DNA of 14,024 nucleotides from an uncultured Mycoplasmatota bacterium (GTDB lineage Bacteria > Bacillota_I > Bacilli_A > RF39 > UBA660): the NCBI GenBank assembly GCA_900551925.1, contig URXR01000029.1, forward strand, positions 1 through 14,024, written 5' to 3'. The position numbers and the translations under genes are program-made. This document shows, in pieces, positions 8,122 to 13,925 of this stretch (position 1 is its first letter; every line of letters begins with the position of its first letter). Under the pieces are notes generated by a model. It saw only the letters and a list, made by a program, of their open reading frames with translations, did no database searches and was not told where the DNA came from.

Positions 8122-8901
8122 CTATTCTTTAATCTCTACTATTTTTGAATCAGGAGTCTCTACCTTATATGATCTATTAAAAATATCAACTGAAGTAACC
8201 TTACACTTTTCATCATTATAAATAATCTTTTCCCCCACATTAGGAAGATTTTTCTTATATTCGCTATAACAATCATTTTCATAATAAAGACAACACATAA
8301 GGCGTCCACACACACCATTAATTTTTTGAGGATTTAAAGCTAAATTTTGATTTTTAGCCATATTAATTGAAACACTACTAATATCTTTAAGAAATCTCGC
8401 ACAACAAAGTTTTTGACCACATTGACCATAACCCCCAACAATTTTAGCTTTATCCCTTACTCCAATCTGTCTAAGTTCAATCCTAGTTTTATAAATACCT
8501 GCCAATTTTCTAGCTAATTCTCTAAAATCAACTCTTTCATCAGCCATAAAATTAAACATTAATTGTTTTCTATCAAAAGTAAAACTAGCATCTAAAATTT
8601 TCATATCCAGTTTAAGTTGCAAAACAAACTCTTTCGCATCCTCCAAAGCTTGAACAGCATCCTCTACATTTTTATCATTAGTTTTCCTATCATCCAAATT
8701 AGCAATACGCACTATATCTTTTAAAGGAAGCGCAAGTCTCTTTTCATCAACAGAAATTATATCAGTCACAACTTCTCCATATTGTAATCCTCTTTCTGTT
8801 TCAACAATCACAAAATCACCCTTAACAGGTTTCAATTTATTGATACTAAAATAATAAATTTTATTAGAATCCCCAAAATTAACACCAGAGACTTTTCTCA
8901 T
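8122..8901 (-). CDS. ricT: PSP1-domain protein RicT (YaaT)
   Basis: A 259-residue protein matching Bacillus YaaT/RicT. Six cysteines at 161, 166, 167, 198, 203 and 204 (CGQKLCC and CGRLMCC) are the iron-sulfur ligands seen in the family. In Bacillus RicT works with RicA and RicF in a complex required for RNase Y-dependent mRNA processing, competence and sporulation; no ricA or ricF is in this window. ATG at 8901 is preferred over the in-frame TTG at 8910, because GGAGG directly abuts that TTG but is 9 nt from the ATG. The ribosome binding site overlaps the last codons of holB, so translation is probably coupled. Confidence 0.95.
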   Translation of the reverse strand: MRKVSGVNFGDSNKIYYFSINKLKPVKGDFVIVETERGLQYGEVVTDIISVDEKRLALPLKDIVRIANLDDRKTNDKNVEDAVQALEDAKEFVLQLKLDMKILDASFTFDRKQLMFNFMADERVDFRELARKLAGIYKTRIELRQIGVRDKAKIVGGYGQCGQKLCCARFLKDISSVSINMAKNQNLALNPQKINGVCGRLMCCLYYENDCYSEYKKNLPNVGEKIIYNDEKCKVTSVDIFNRSYKVETPDSKIVEIKE

Positions 8902-8906
8902 ACAAA

Positions 8907-9797
8907 TCAACCTCCAATTGAAATAACAAAATTATCAATAAATAGATTCATATTAACATTAAAATTAATCAAATACAAAAAATCATTAATAACTTCAATT
9001 TTATTTATTATATCATTAATCTCATTTTTAGCAATATTATCCTTAACCAAACTATCAGGAACATAATAAGAATTATCTCTATTTATTTTCAAGTTCAAAG
9101 CATCAAAATATAAATAAAGTCCATACAAAAGAAACTCTTTAAATCTCTTACCAATATCATAAATTGAATTATTTTCTAAAATTTCTACACCCTTATTCTC
9201 TAAATTATTGTAAAAATCCAAAATTAATTTTTCCTCACTCAAAACAAACTCATCAAAACTAACATCACTATTCTCATCATAATATAAAGCAAAAATATGC
9301 TTATAATCAAAACTCTCTTCCCTAATTAAACTAATAATCTGCGTTCTAGATGTAATTGTACTTAAAACCTTATCAACACTAGGAGTCATTAAAATAGCAA
9401 TAATATCATCATCAGGTTCTTCTAAAAATTTAAGTAAGCTATTCGCAGAATACTTATTAAGAAGAGTAACATCCTTTATTACATAAACTTTACGTTTTCC
9501 ATCAACAGTTTTAAGTGAAAAATCAAGTTTCAAATCTAAAATAGCATCCTTCTTAACCTCTTTATCCCCATCAATAATAATTAAATTAGCATAATTATTC
9601 TTATCAATAAGAGTATTTAACTTCTCATCAAAAACACCATCAAAGAGAAAAAATTTAGCTAAATCCAAAGCTAAATCATCAGCATAACTAACATCATTAG
9701 TTTCAATTAAATAAGCATGAGAAATTTTATCATTTTTAAAACTTGTCATTATAAAATTGTAAAACATACTTTGCTTTTCTTTATACTTATCTAACAT
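8907..9797 (-). CDS. holB: DNA polymerase III delta-prime subunit (divergent)
   Basis: A 296-residue clamp-loader subunit of the AAA+ fold without ATPase motifs, as expected for delta prime. Recognisable segments are SHAYLIE (26-32), the central KRKVYVIKDV strand, the NSLLKFLEEP helix and the ITSRTQII sensor region. The Ser-Arg-Cys motif of clamp loaders is changed to Ser-Arg-Thr, and the protein has no cysteine at all, so the zinc module is absent. The C-terminal collar domain is very AT-driven (many Asn, Ile, Asp). The usual upstream tmk is missing; the gene directly follows the bofA-like gene, with AGGT before ATG and 10 nt between them. It ends on TGA. Confidence 0.9.
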   Translation of the reverse strand: MLDKYKEKQSMFYNFIMTSFKNDKISHAYLIETNDVSYADDLALDLAKFFLFDGVFDEKLNTLIDKNNYANLIIIDGDKEVKKDAILDLKLDFSLKTVDGKRKVYVIKDVTLLNKYSANSLLKFLEEPDDDIIAILMTPSVDKVLSTITSRTQIISLIREESFDYKHIFALYYDENSDVSFDEFVLSEEKLILDFYNNLENKGVEILENNSIYDIGKRFKEFLLYGLYLYFDALNLKINRDNSYYVPDSLVKDNIAKNEINDIINKIEVINDFLYLINFNVNMNLFIDNFVISIGG

Positions 9798-9807
9798 AAC
9801 TACCTCA

Positions 9808-9993
9808 CTAAAAAATAAAAATATAAAATATAATTAACGTAACAAGTCCTGATATTCCTAAAAAACCTACTACACAAATAGATATTAAATTAATAGGAAT
9901 ATAAATATCTAAACCCCTGGCCATCACATTAAAAATATATATAATAAACGGTGCTAATAAAAACGAACGTAACCAAGACATAATATTTTTCAA
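9808..9993 (-). CDS. bofA: BofA-like small membrane protein
   Basis: A 61-residue membrane protein whose C-terminal half (PINL, then GFLGISGLVTLII) matches the conserved region of Bacillus BofA (PINL, GILGIPGIAALVV). BofA inhibits the SpoIVFB protease and so delays pro-sigma-K processing in the mother cell. At 61 residues against 87 it lacks the first membrane segment of the Bacillus protein. Two hydrophobic segments remain, about 8-24 and 36-61. The start is taken as TTG at 9993, 6 nt after GAGGTG; an ATG at 9981 lies 9 codons... closer to the first membrane segment but has no ribosome binding site. Its place between recR and holB matches the Bacillus order, supporting the assignment. The ribosome binding site and start lie in the loop of a perfect hairpin. 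Confidence 0.8.
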   Translation of the reverse strand: MKNIMSWLRSFLLAPFIIYIFNVMARGLDIYIPINLISICVVGFLGISGLVTLIIFYIFIF

Positions 9994-10023
9994 AGGCCAA
10001 CACCTCAAAAAATATTATGTCTT
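9975..10023 (-). repeat. Perfect 16-bp inverted repeat around the bofA ribosome binding site
   Basis: Arms 9975-9990 and 10008-10023 (AAGACATAATATTTTT and its complement) are perfectly complementary. In mRNA the 17-nt loop displays exactly the GAGGTG site and the TTG start codon of the bofA-like gene. There is no T-run after the 3' arm, so it is not a terminator. It could control translation or protect an mRNA end. Confidence 0.75.
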
Positions 10024-10029
10024 AAAAAA

Positions 10030-10629
10030 CTATTCTAAAACCTCTTTTCTATTATTAAGAGCCTGTTCTAAAGTAAGAGCATCAATGTATTCCATATCTG
10101 CTCCAACCGGAACCCCATTAGCAATTCTACTAATTATTACATCTGTATCCTGTAATAACTTTTTAACATATAAAACAGTCGTATCAGCCTCTATTCCAGA
10201 TTTTACAACGAAAATAATCTCCTTAATACCATCTTTCTTAACCCTATCAATAAGGCCATCCAAATTTATATCATCAGGACCAACATCATCAAAAGGGGAA
10301 ATAAGACCATTTAAAACATGATAATAACCATCAAAATTACCCATTTTTTCAAGCAAAAACACATCCTTAGAATGCTCAACCACTATTAAAGACTCTCTAT
10401 TACGAAAATCATCACTACAAATAGCACATATATCCTGATCAGTAATTAAGTTACAGATTTTACAATAACCTATATTTTCCTTAACATTCTTTAAACTACC
10501 GGCAAAACTATCATAATCATCATCATCAAAATCACTTAAAATAGTAAAAACCATTCTCTCAGCAGATTTTTGCCCAATTCCAGGTAATTTTTTAAAACAC
10601 TCAATTAAATTATTAACACTATCAGGCAT
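10030..10629 (-). CDS. recR: Recombination protein RecR
   Basis: A 199-residue protein, the standard length. It has the N-terminal helix-hairpin-helix (LPGIGQKSAERM, 15-26), a zinc finger of C56, C59, C68 and C71, a Toprim domain (about 79-170, starting LIVVEHSKDV), and the C-terminal signature RIANGVPVGADMEYIDALTL. RecR works with RecO and RecF to load RecA on single-strand gaps. The start ATG is one base after the ybaB stop and lacks a clear ribosome binding site, so translation probably depends on termination-reinitiation from ybaB. The ybaB-recR pair is among the most conserved bacterial gene pairs. Confidence 0.97.
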   Translation of the reverse strand: MPDSVNNLIECFKKLPGIGQKSAERMVFTILSDFDDDDYDSFAGSLKNVKENIGYCKICNLITDQDICAICSDDFRNRESLIVVEHSKDVFLLEKMGNFDGYYHVLNGLISPFDDVGPDDINLDGLIDRVKKDGIKEIIFVVKSGIEADTTVLYVKKLLQDTDVIISRIANGVPVGADMEYIDALTLEQALNNRKEVLE

Positions 10630-10630
10630 A

Positions 10631-10933
10631 TTACATCAATCCCGGCATCATACTAGAATACTTACCCATTTTATTAGAAAGTTCTTTATCAACTTTGCTA
10701 AAAGCATCATTTAAAGCTAAAACAATCATATCCTCAAGCATACTGATATCATCCTGAACTACATCTTTCACATCTTCAGATAAAGAAATTTTCACAACTT
10801 CCTTAGTTCCCTTAACAGTAACAGTAACTAACGAACTTTTCCCTTCAAAAATAGAATTATCAACTTCATCCTTAATTCCAGTTATTTCCTTTTGCATAGC
10901 TTGAGCTTGTTTCATTAAAGCTTGCATATTCAT
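10631..10933 (-). CDS. ybaB: Nucleoid-associated protein YbaB/EbfC family
   Basis: A 100-residue cytoplasmic DNA-binding protein of normal family length. The amphipathic N-terminal helix (ALMKQAQAMQKEI), the central beta strands (SLVTVTVKGTKEVVKISL) and the C-terminal helix with a Met/Gly-rich tail (MMPGLM) are typical. It forms dimers that clamp DNA. AGGAG lies 9 nt before the first ATG; the second ATG two codons on is possible. It stands between dnaX and recR as in most Firmicutes (yaaK in Bacillus), 16 nt after the dnaX stop. Confidence 0.95.
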   Translation of the reverse strand: MNMQALMKQAQAMQKEITGIKDEVDNSIFEGKSSLVTVTVKGTKEVVKISLSEDVKDVVQDDISMLEDMIVLALNDAFSKVDKELSNKMGKYSSMMPGLM

Positions 10934-10949
10934 ATTATCAATCTCCTCT

Positions 10950-12560
10950 CTATTTTATCTCAACAACATCATTACCAAATATTTCCTGAGCTGAAATAAC
11001 ACTATCTGGTAACGAATCATCATCTTCTATTATAACATCTTTTTCTTGTTTTTTATCCATATAGACATATTTTTTTCCACTATTTATATCTGAAATATAT
11101 TTATCTCTTAATTTTTCCCATTCACTATCTAAAACAAAAGCAATATTATAATATTTTCCCATTACTAAATTAAACAAAAGTTCAAGTTTCGCAATATTTA
11201 AAACTGCATTATTAACAACCGAATCGTAACAAGCCGAAATAATAACATCTTTTTCTCCAACAACCTGTAATGTACCATCCAAAAAATACGAAACAATAGA
11301 AGAAAATTCCTTATTATGAACATAATCATAAAAACCATTCCACTTAGAAGTTATCTCCATTTTTAACTTTTTATCCGCTAAAGCAAAAGCATTGTTAATA
11401 ACAACTGAAAAATCAGTTTTAACAACAGGTCTCATTTCAACTATTTGTTCGCTTTTTGTCCCATTAGTCTTAGCAACATCAACATTTTTCTTTAAATCAT
11501 TAGAATTATCAGAAATTATTTCCCGGGAAATAATTTTCTCATTTAATTTAGAAATTAACTTTAAAATTCCCACCTCAAAACTAAGCAAATAATTAGAAGA
11601 ATATCTAAAATTAACACTAATATCATTAAATTCAGTTAAACAAATCATTAATTTAGACTTATCAACAAAATCATCATCAGAAACAATAGCATTCTTCAAA
11701 TACTTAAGCATCTGTTCAACTAACATTTCAACGCTCTTACCATTCTTTTCCAACATTTCAACATCAGAAAACACCTTATTAATATCTCCATTACATATAT
11801 TAACAATTAAATCCTTAACAATACCTTCATTAACTAAACCAACCACATCATAAAATAAATTCTTATCAATTTTATCTGAACAAGAAGAAAGCTTATCCAA
11901 AAGACTTATTGAATCCCTAAGACCACCATTACAATGATTAGCAATAAGCTCTAAAACCTCATCAGAAACATTAATCTTTTCCTTATTTGAAATATTCTTT
12001 AAACAATCAACAATATCAACAACACTAATTCTCTCAAAATCATAACATTGACATCTAGAAATAATAGTTTCAGGAATCCTATAAAACTCAGTCGTAGCCA
12101 ATATAAAAATTACATGACTAGGAGGTTCCTCTAAAGTTTTAAGTAACGCATTAAAAGCACTAATAGAAAGCATATGAACCTCATCAATAATATATACCTT
12201 ATATTTAGAAACCGTAGGCATTAACGAAACCTTATCTCTAATAGCCCTAATCTCATCAACACCATTATTAGAAGCAGCATCAATCTCAATAATATCAGGA
12301 TTCATCTTCGAATTAAATAATTTACAACTATCACACTCATCACAAGGATTTCCATCAACTAAAGAACTACAATTAACAGCCTTAGCAATAAGTTTAGCAA
12401 TAGTAGTTTTACCAGTACCTCTAGGGCCAGAAAACAAATAAGCATGCGAAACTCTATTATTAATAATAGCATTTTTAATAGTATTTACAATATAATCTTG
12501 ACCAAAAACCTTATCAAAAGAATCAGGACGATATTTTCTATATAAAGCTAAATAACTAAT
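10950..12560 (-). CDS. dnaX: DNA polymerase III gamma/tau subunit, ATT start
   Basis: A 536-residue clamp-loader ATPase. The protein begins (M)SYLALYRKYRP, the exact conserved N-terminus of DnaX, with Walker A GPRGTGKT (45-52), zinc cysteines 64, 73, 76 and 79, DEVH (126-129) and the SRC motif (168-170). The codon at the position of Met1 is ATT, 5 nt after an excellent AGGGGGTG site. No ATG, GTG or TTG occurs in frame between the promoter's predicted start (near 12582) and the Walker A region. A longer frame to 12650 would add a meaningless hydrophobic extension and overlap the promoter. A Noc-type palindrome lies inside the gene at 11513-11536. The C-terminal tail is lysine/aspartate-rich. 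A frameshift product was considered but is not supported. It heads the eight-gene operon. Confidence 0.95.
   Translation of the reverse strand: MSYLALYRKYRPDSFDKVFGQDYIVNTIKNAIINNRVSHAYLFSGPRGTGKTTIAKLIAKAVNCSSLVDGNPCDECDSCKLFNSKMNPDIIEIDAASNNGVDEIRAIRDKVSLMPTVSKYKVYIIDEVHMLSISAFNALLKTLEEPPSHVIFILATTEFYRIPETIISRCQCYDFERISVVDIVDCLKNISNKEKINVSDEVLELIANHCNGGLRDSISLLDKLSSCSDKIDKNLFYDVVGLVNEGIVKDLIVNICNGDINKVFSDVEMLEKNGKSVEMLVEQMLKYLKNAIVSDDDFVDKSKLMICLTEFNDISVNFRYSSNYLLSFEVGILKLISKLNEKIISREIISDNSNDLKKNVDVAKTNGTKSEQIVEMRPVVKTDFSVVINNAFALADKKLKMEITSKWNGFYDYVHNKEFSSIVSYFLDGTLQVVGEKDVIISACYDSVVNNAVLNIAKLELLFNLVMGKYYNIAFVLDSEWEKLRDKYISDINSGKKYVYMDKKQEKDVIIEDDDSLPDSVISAQEIFGNDVVEIK
11513..11536. promoter_or_regulatory. 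Noc binding site (NBS1) inside dnaX
   Basis: A perfect 24-bp palindrome whose core ATTTCCCGGGAAAT is identical to the Bacillus Noc consensus. It encodes Ile-Ile-Ser-Arg-Glu-Ile-Ile in dnaX, using the GC-rich CGG codon. Confidence 0.85.
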
Positions 12561-12588
12561 GGTAACACCCCCTAAAAAGATTAAAATT

Positions 12589-12617
12589 ATTATAACACGA
12601 AGAAATAACATCATCAA
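12589..12617 (-). promoter_or_regulatory. Promoter of the dnaX operon
   Basis: TTGATG (12612-12617) and a perfect TATAAT (12589-12594) are 17 nt apart. The start is expected near 12582, about 22 nt before the ATT codon, leaving just the AGGGGGTG site in the leader. NBS2 lies about 40 bp upstream of the -35. Confidence 0.7.
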
Positions 12618-12654
12618 TAACAAAAACAAAAAAAATAAGACTATCACCATTCAA

Positions 12655-12674
12655 ATTATTTCCCGGGAAATAAT
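12655..12674. promoter_or_regulatory. Noc binding site (NBS2)
   Basis: The 20-bp palindrome ATTATTTCCCGGGAAATAAT contains the exact 14-bp Noc consensus. It opens repeat unit A, just upstream of the dnaX promoter. Confidence 0.88.
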
Positions 12675-12719
12675 ATCCAATTTTTTCCAATTATTAAAAC
12701 TAACAAAAAAAAAGAAACT

Positions 12720-12737
12720 ATGTTTCACGTGAAACAT
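12720..12737. promoter_or_regulatory. parS site 1
   Basis: Perfect match to the 16-bp ParB/Spo0J site TGTTTCACGTGAAACA, extended to an 18-bp palindrome. Confidence 0.97.
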
Positions 12738-12777
12738 CATAAAAACCTAGAAATTATAATAAATTTAAATAATAACT

Positions 12778-12797
12778 ACTTATTAACAATAAAAACT
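12778..12797. repeat. Conserved linker block I, copy in unit A
   Basis: ACTTATTAACAATAAAAACT, lying between parS1 and parS2. It recurs at 13139-13158 between parS3 and parS4 with one mismatch, while flanking linker sequence is much more diverged. No known protein site is recognised. Confidence 0.6.
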
Positions 12798-12835
12798 TTT
12801 AATATGTTTAGCAAAACTAAATTAAAAACAACCAT

Positions 12836-12853
12836 ATGTTTCACGTGAAACAT
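12836..12853. promoter_or_regulatory. parS site 2
   Basis: Perfect TGTTTCACGTGAAACA core in an 18-bp palindrome, 116 bp centre to centre from parS1. Confidence 0.97.
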
Positions 12854-12957
12854 TACAAAAGATTAAAAAAGAAAAAAAATATGTAATCATAAATACATAA
12901 ATCAAACAATTTTATAAATAATTCTTTATAAACAAAGGTAAAATCACAACTAAACAA

Positions 12958-12992
12958 CATATATTAACAAATTTGAGATTAAATAAAAAAAC
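12958..12992. repeat. Conserved linker block II, copy in unit A
   Basis: A 35-bp block beginning CATATATTAACAAATT, located between parS2 and NBS3. It recurs at 13300-13334 with a single T/C difference. It is the best-conserved part of the repeat outside the palindromes and is itself not palindromic, so it may be bound by another, unidentified factor. Confidence 0.65.
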
Positions 12993-13020
12993 ATAACTAA
13001 TTAAAAATTATGCTTCCTAG

Positions 13021-13044
13021 AAATTATTTCCCGGGAAATAATTT
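13021..13044. promoter_or_regulatory. Noc binding site (NBS3)
   Basis: A perfect 24-bp palindrome around the 14-bp Noc consensus, identical over its whole length to NBS1 in dnaX. It opens repeat unit B. Confidence 0.88.
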
Positions 13045-13080
13045 TCATTTTCTTCAATTAAGTAAAATGATCAAAAAACT

Positions 13081-13098
13081 ATGTTTCACGTGAAACAT
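13081..13098. promoter_or_regulatory. parS site 3
   Basis: Perfect parS core in an 18-bp palindrome, 57 bp from the centre of NBS3. Confidence 0.97.
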
Positions 13099-13138
13099 TA
13101 TAAAATCCTAAAAAGAATAATAAATTTTAGTAATATAT

Positions 13139-13158
13139 ACTTATTAACATTAAAAACT
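13139..13158. repeat. Conserved linker block I, copy in unit B
   Basis: ACTTATTAACATTAAAAACT, differing at one base from the block at 12778-12797 and at the same relative position between two parS sites. Confidence 0.6.
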
Positions 13159-13193
13159 GTAAGTATATTTATCAAAAAAAATTAAAAATATCC

Positions 13194-13215
13194 TTATGTT
13201 TCACGTGAAACATAA
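13194..13215. promoter_or_regulatory. parS site 4
   Basis: Perfect parS core, palindrome extended to 22 bp by TT/AA flanks; 115 bp from parS3, matching the parS1-parS2 spacing. Confidence 0.97.
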
Positions 13216-13299
13216 AAAAAATAAATAATTATAAAAGTTTTAATTAAATAGTTTTATAAAAGATTTCTTATAAACAAAATTAAAATATCAACTTAATAG

Positions 13300-13334
13300 C
13301 ATATATTAACAAATTCGAGATTAAATAAAAAAAC
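13300..13334. repeat. Conserved linker block II, copy in unit B
   Basis: Second copy of the 35-bp block at 12958-12992, with one substitution, placed just before NBS4. Confidence 0.65.
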
Positions 13335-13343
13335 TATTTCTAC

Positions 13344-13367
13344 AAATTATTTCCCGGGAAATAATTT
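13344..13367. promoter_or_regulatory. Noc binding site (NBS4)
   Basis: A perfect 24-bp palindrome identical to NBS1 and NBS3, opening the partial third unit. Confidence 0.88.
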
Positions 13368-13389
13368 CCAATTAAGTAAAATAAGTAAA

Positions 13390-13419
13390 AATACTATGTT
13401 TCACGTGAAACATAGTATT
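13390..13419 (-). terminator. parS site 5, doubling as tadA terminator
   Basis: The parS core (13397-13412) is extended to a perfect 30-bp palindrome by the flanks AATACTA and TAGTATT. On the minus strand it covers the first bases of the tadA stop codon region and is followed by TTTTT, giving a hairpin of up to 13 bp plus U-tract. It is therefore both a ParB site and a likely intrinsic terminator. Confidence 0.85.
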
Positions 13420-13831
13420 ATCTTAGTTCTCTAAAAAACCTTTGTAATAACCCCTTATATTCAAACAAATCACCAACTTCTAATAAATCAACATTACTTA
13501 AATTACTGTCTAAATTAGTAACATAATTAGAATTCAACAAATAATAAACCTTTTTAATTCTAGCCTCTGCAATAGCATTTAAACACATATTACAAGGTTT
13601 TAAAGTAACATATAATTCACAATCATCCAAATACCAAGAATTAGACTTTTTACAAGCCTCAATAATAGCCAATATTTCAGCATGAAAAACTGCTACATTA
13701 TCAATATTTTTTCTATTATAAGTTGCCGCTATGATTTCCTTATTTTTAACAATAACAGCACCAACCGGAACATCTCCACTATTATAAGCAATTCGAGCCA
13801 TATCAACAGCAACCTTCATGTATTCATTCAT
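13418..13831 (-). CDS. tadA: tRNA-specific adenosine deaminase TadA
   Basis: A 137-residue zinc deaminase that converts A34 to inosine in tRNA-Arg(ACG). Zinc ligands and proton shuttle are H50 and E52 in FHAEI and C80 and C83 in PCNMC; the C-terminal FFRELR is typical of TadA. The usual TLEPC is TLKPC here, placing Lys at a normally acidic position next to the active site, and the residues before HAE (NVAVF) depart from the common DPTA form, so substrate range could be shifted. ATG at 13831 is chosen since GGAGG lies 5 nt upstream; the frame can be extended to an ATG at 13858, but that lies within the SRP RNA gene. Expression must come by read-through from the ffs promoter. Confidence 0.9.
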   Translation of the reverse strand: MNEYMKVAVDMARIAYNSGDVPVGAVIVKNKEIIAATYNRKNIDNVAVFHAEILAIIEACKKSNSWYLDDCELYVTLKPCNMCLNAIAEARIKKVYYLLNSNYVTNLDSNLSNVDLLEVGDLFEYKGLLQRFFRELR

Positions 13832-13841
13832 ATTTTCCTCC

Positions 13842-13919
13842 AAAAAAAGTGCACACACATAGAGGATTTTAAGGCTGCTATCTTCCGATCCTGACCTGGT
13901 TCAACCATATGTGTTGCAC
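13842..13919 (-). ncRNA. ffs: Small bacterial SRP RNA (4.5S type)
   Basis: The minus strand contains the SRP RNA signature: CCAGGTCAGG, the GGAA tetraloop in CGGAAG, and AGCAGCC, which form helix 8, the Ffh binding site. Terminal segments GTGCAACACATA and TATGTGTGTGCAC pair to close the rod, and seven T follow. The RNA is about 71 nt plus the U-tract, at the small end of known forms (Mycoplasma about 80, E. coli 114, Bacillus about 270 with an Alu domain). It guides Ffh and FtsY in co-translational membrane targeting. Its 3' end abuts the tadA ribosome binding site. In Bacillus the order is tadA-scr-dnaX; here ffs precedes tadA. Confidence 0.96.
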
Positions 13920-13925
13920 AATAAA

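Larger units (their letters stand above)
12655..13419. repeat. Tandem-repeat array of alternating Noc and parS sites
   Basis: This 765-bp block between dnaX and tadA holds no gene. It consists of about 2.2 diverged tandem copies: unit A 12655-13020, unit B 13021-13343, and a partial unit C 13344-13419. Each full unit reads Noc site, parS, parS; unit C has Noc site and parS. Centre-to-centre spacings are 64, 116, 188, 57, 115, 151 and 49 bp, so the parS-parS distance is held while linkers drift. The palindromes are identical at their cores while the linkers are diverged, apart from a few conserved blocks. The array should load ParB (and through it SMC) and Noc. Confidence 0.9.

Noticed and set aside
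8907..8909. Reassignment of TGA to Trp, as in Mycoplasma-like genomes.
   Set aside because: TGA ends holB at a sensible place just before ricT, and Trp codons checked are TGG.
9975..10023. The long hairpin after recR as a transcription terminator.
   Set aside because: No T-run follows the 3' arm in the direction of transcription, and holB and further genes continue without a promoter.
11011..11110. A programmed frameshift in dnaX giving a gamma form, at A-runs near the 3' end.
   Set aside because: The A-runs lie too near the C-terminus and I see no supporting stem-loop; A-runs are common in this composition.
12561..12650. An N-terminal extension of DnaX of 30 residues, starting at ATG 12650.
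   Set aside because: It is a composition-driven hydrophobic string, has no ribosome binding site, overlaps the dnaX promoter, and precedes the exact conserved N-terminus.
12655..13419. A CRISPR array or transcription-factor operator array.
   Set aside because: Repeats are short palindromes of two kinds, spaced 49-188 bp apart with related, not unique, linkers; both cores match known chromosome-segregation sites exactly.
12655..13419. A replication origin with DnaA boxes.
   Set aside because: TTATTAACA-type words differ from the DnaA box at two central bases and no consensus box is present in the block.
13832..13858. A longer TadA starting at ATG 13858.
   Set aside because: That start lies within the SRP RNA and the GGAGG site points to ATG 13831, which matches the usual TadA N-terminus.
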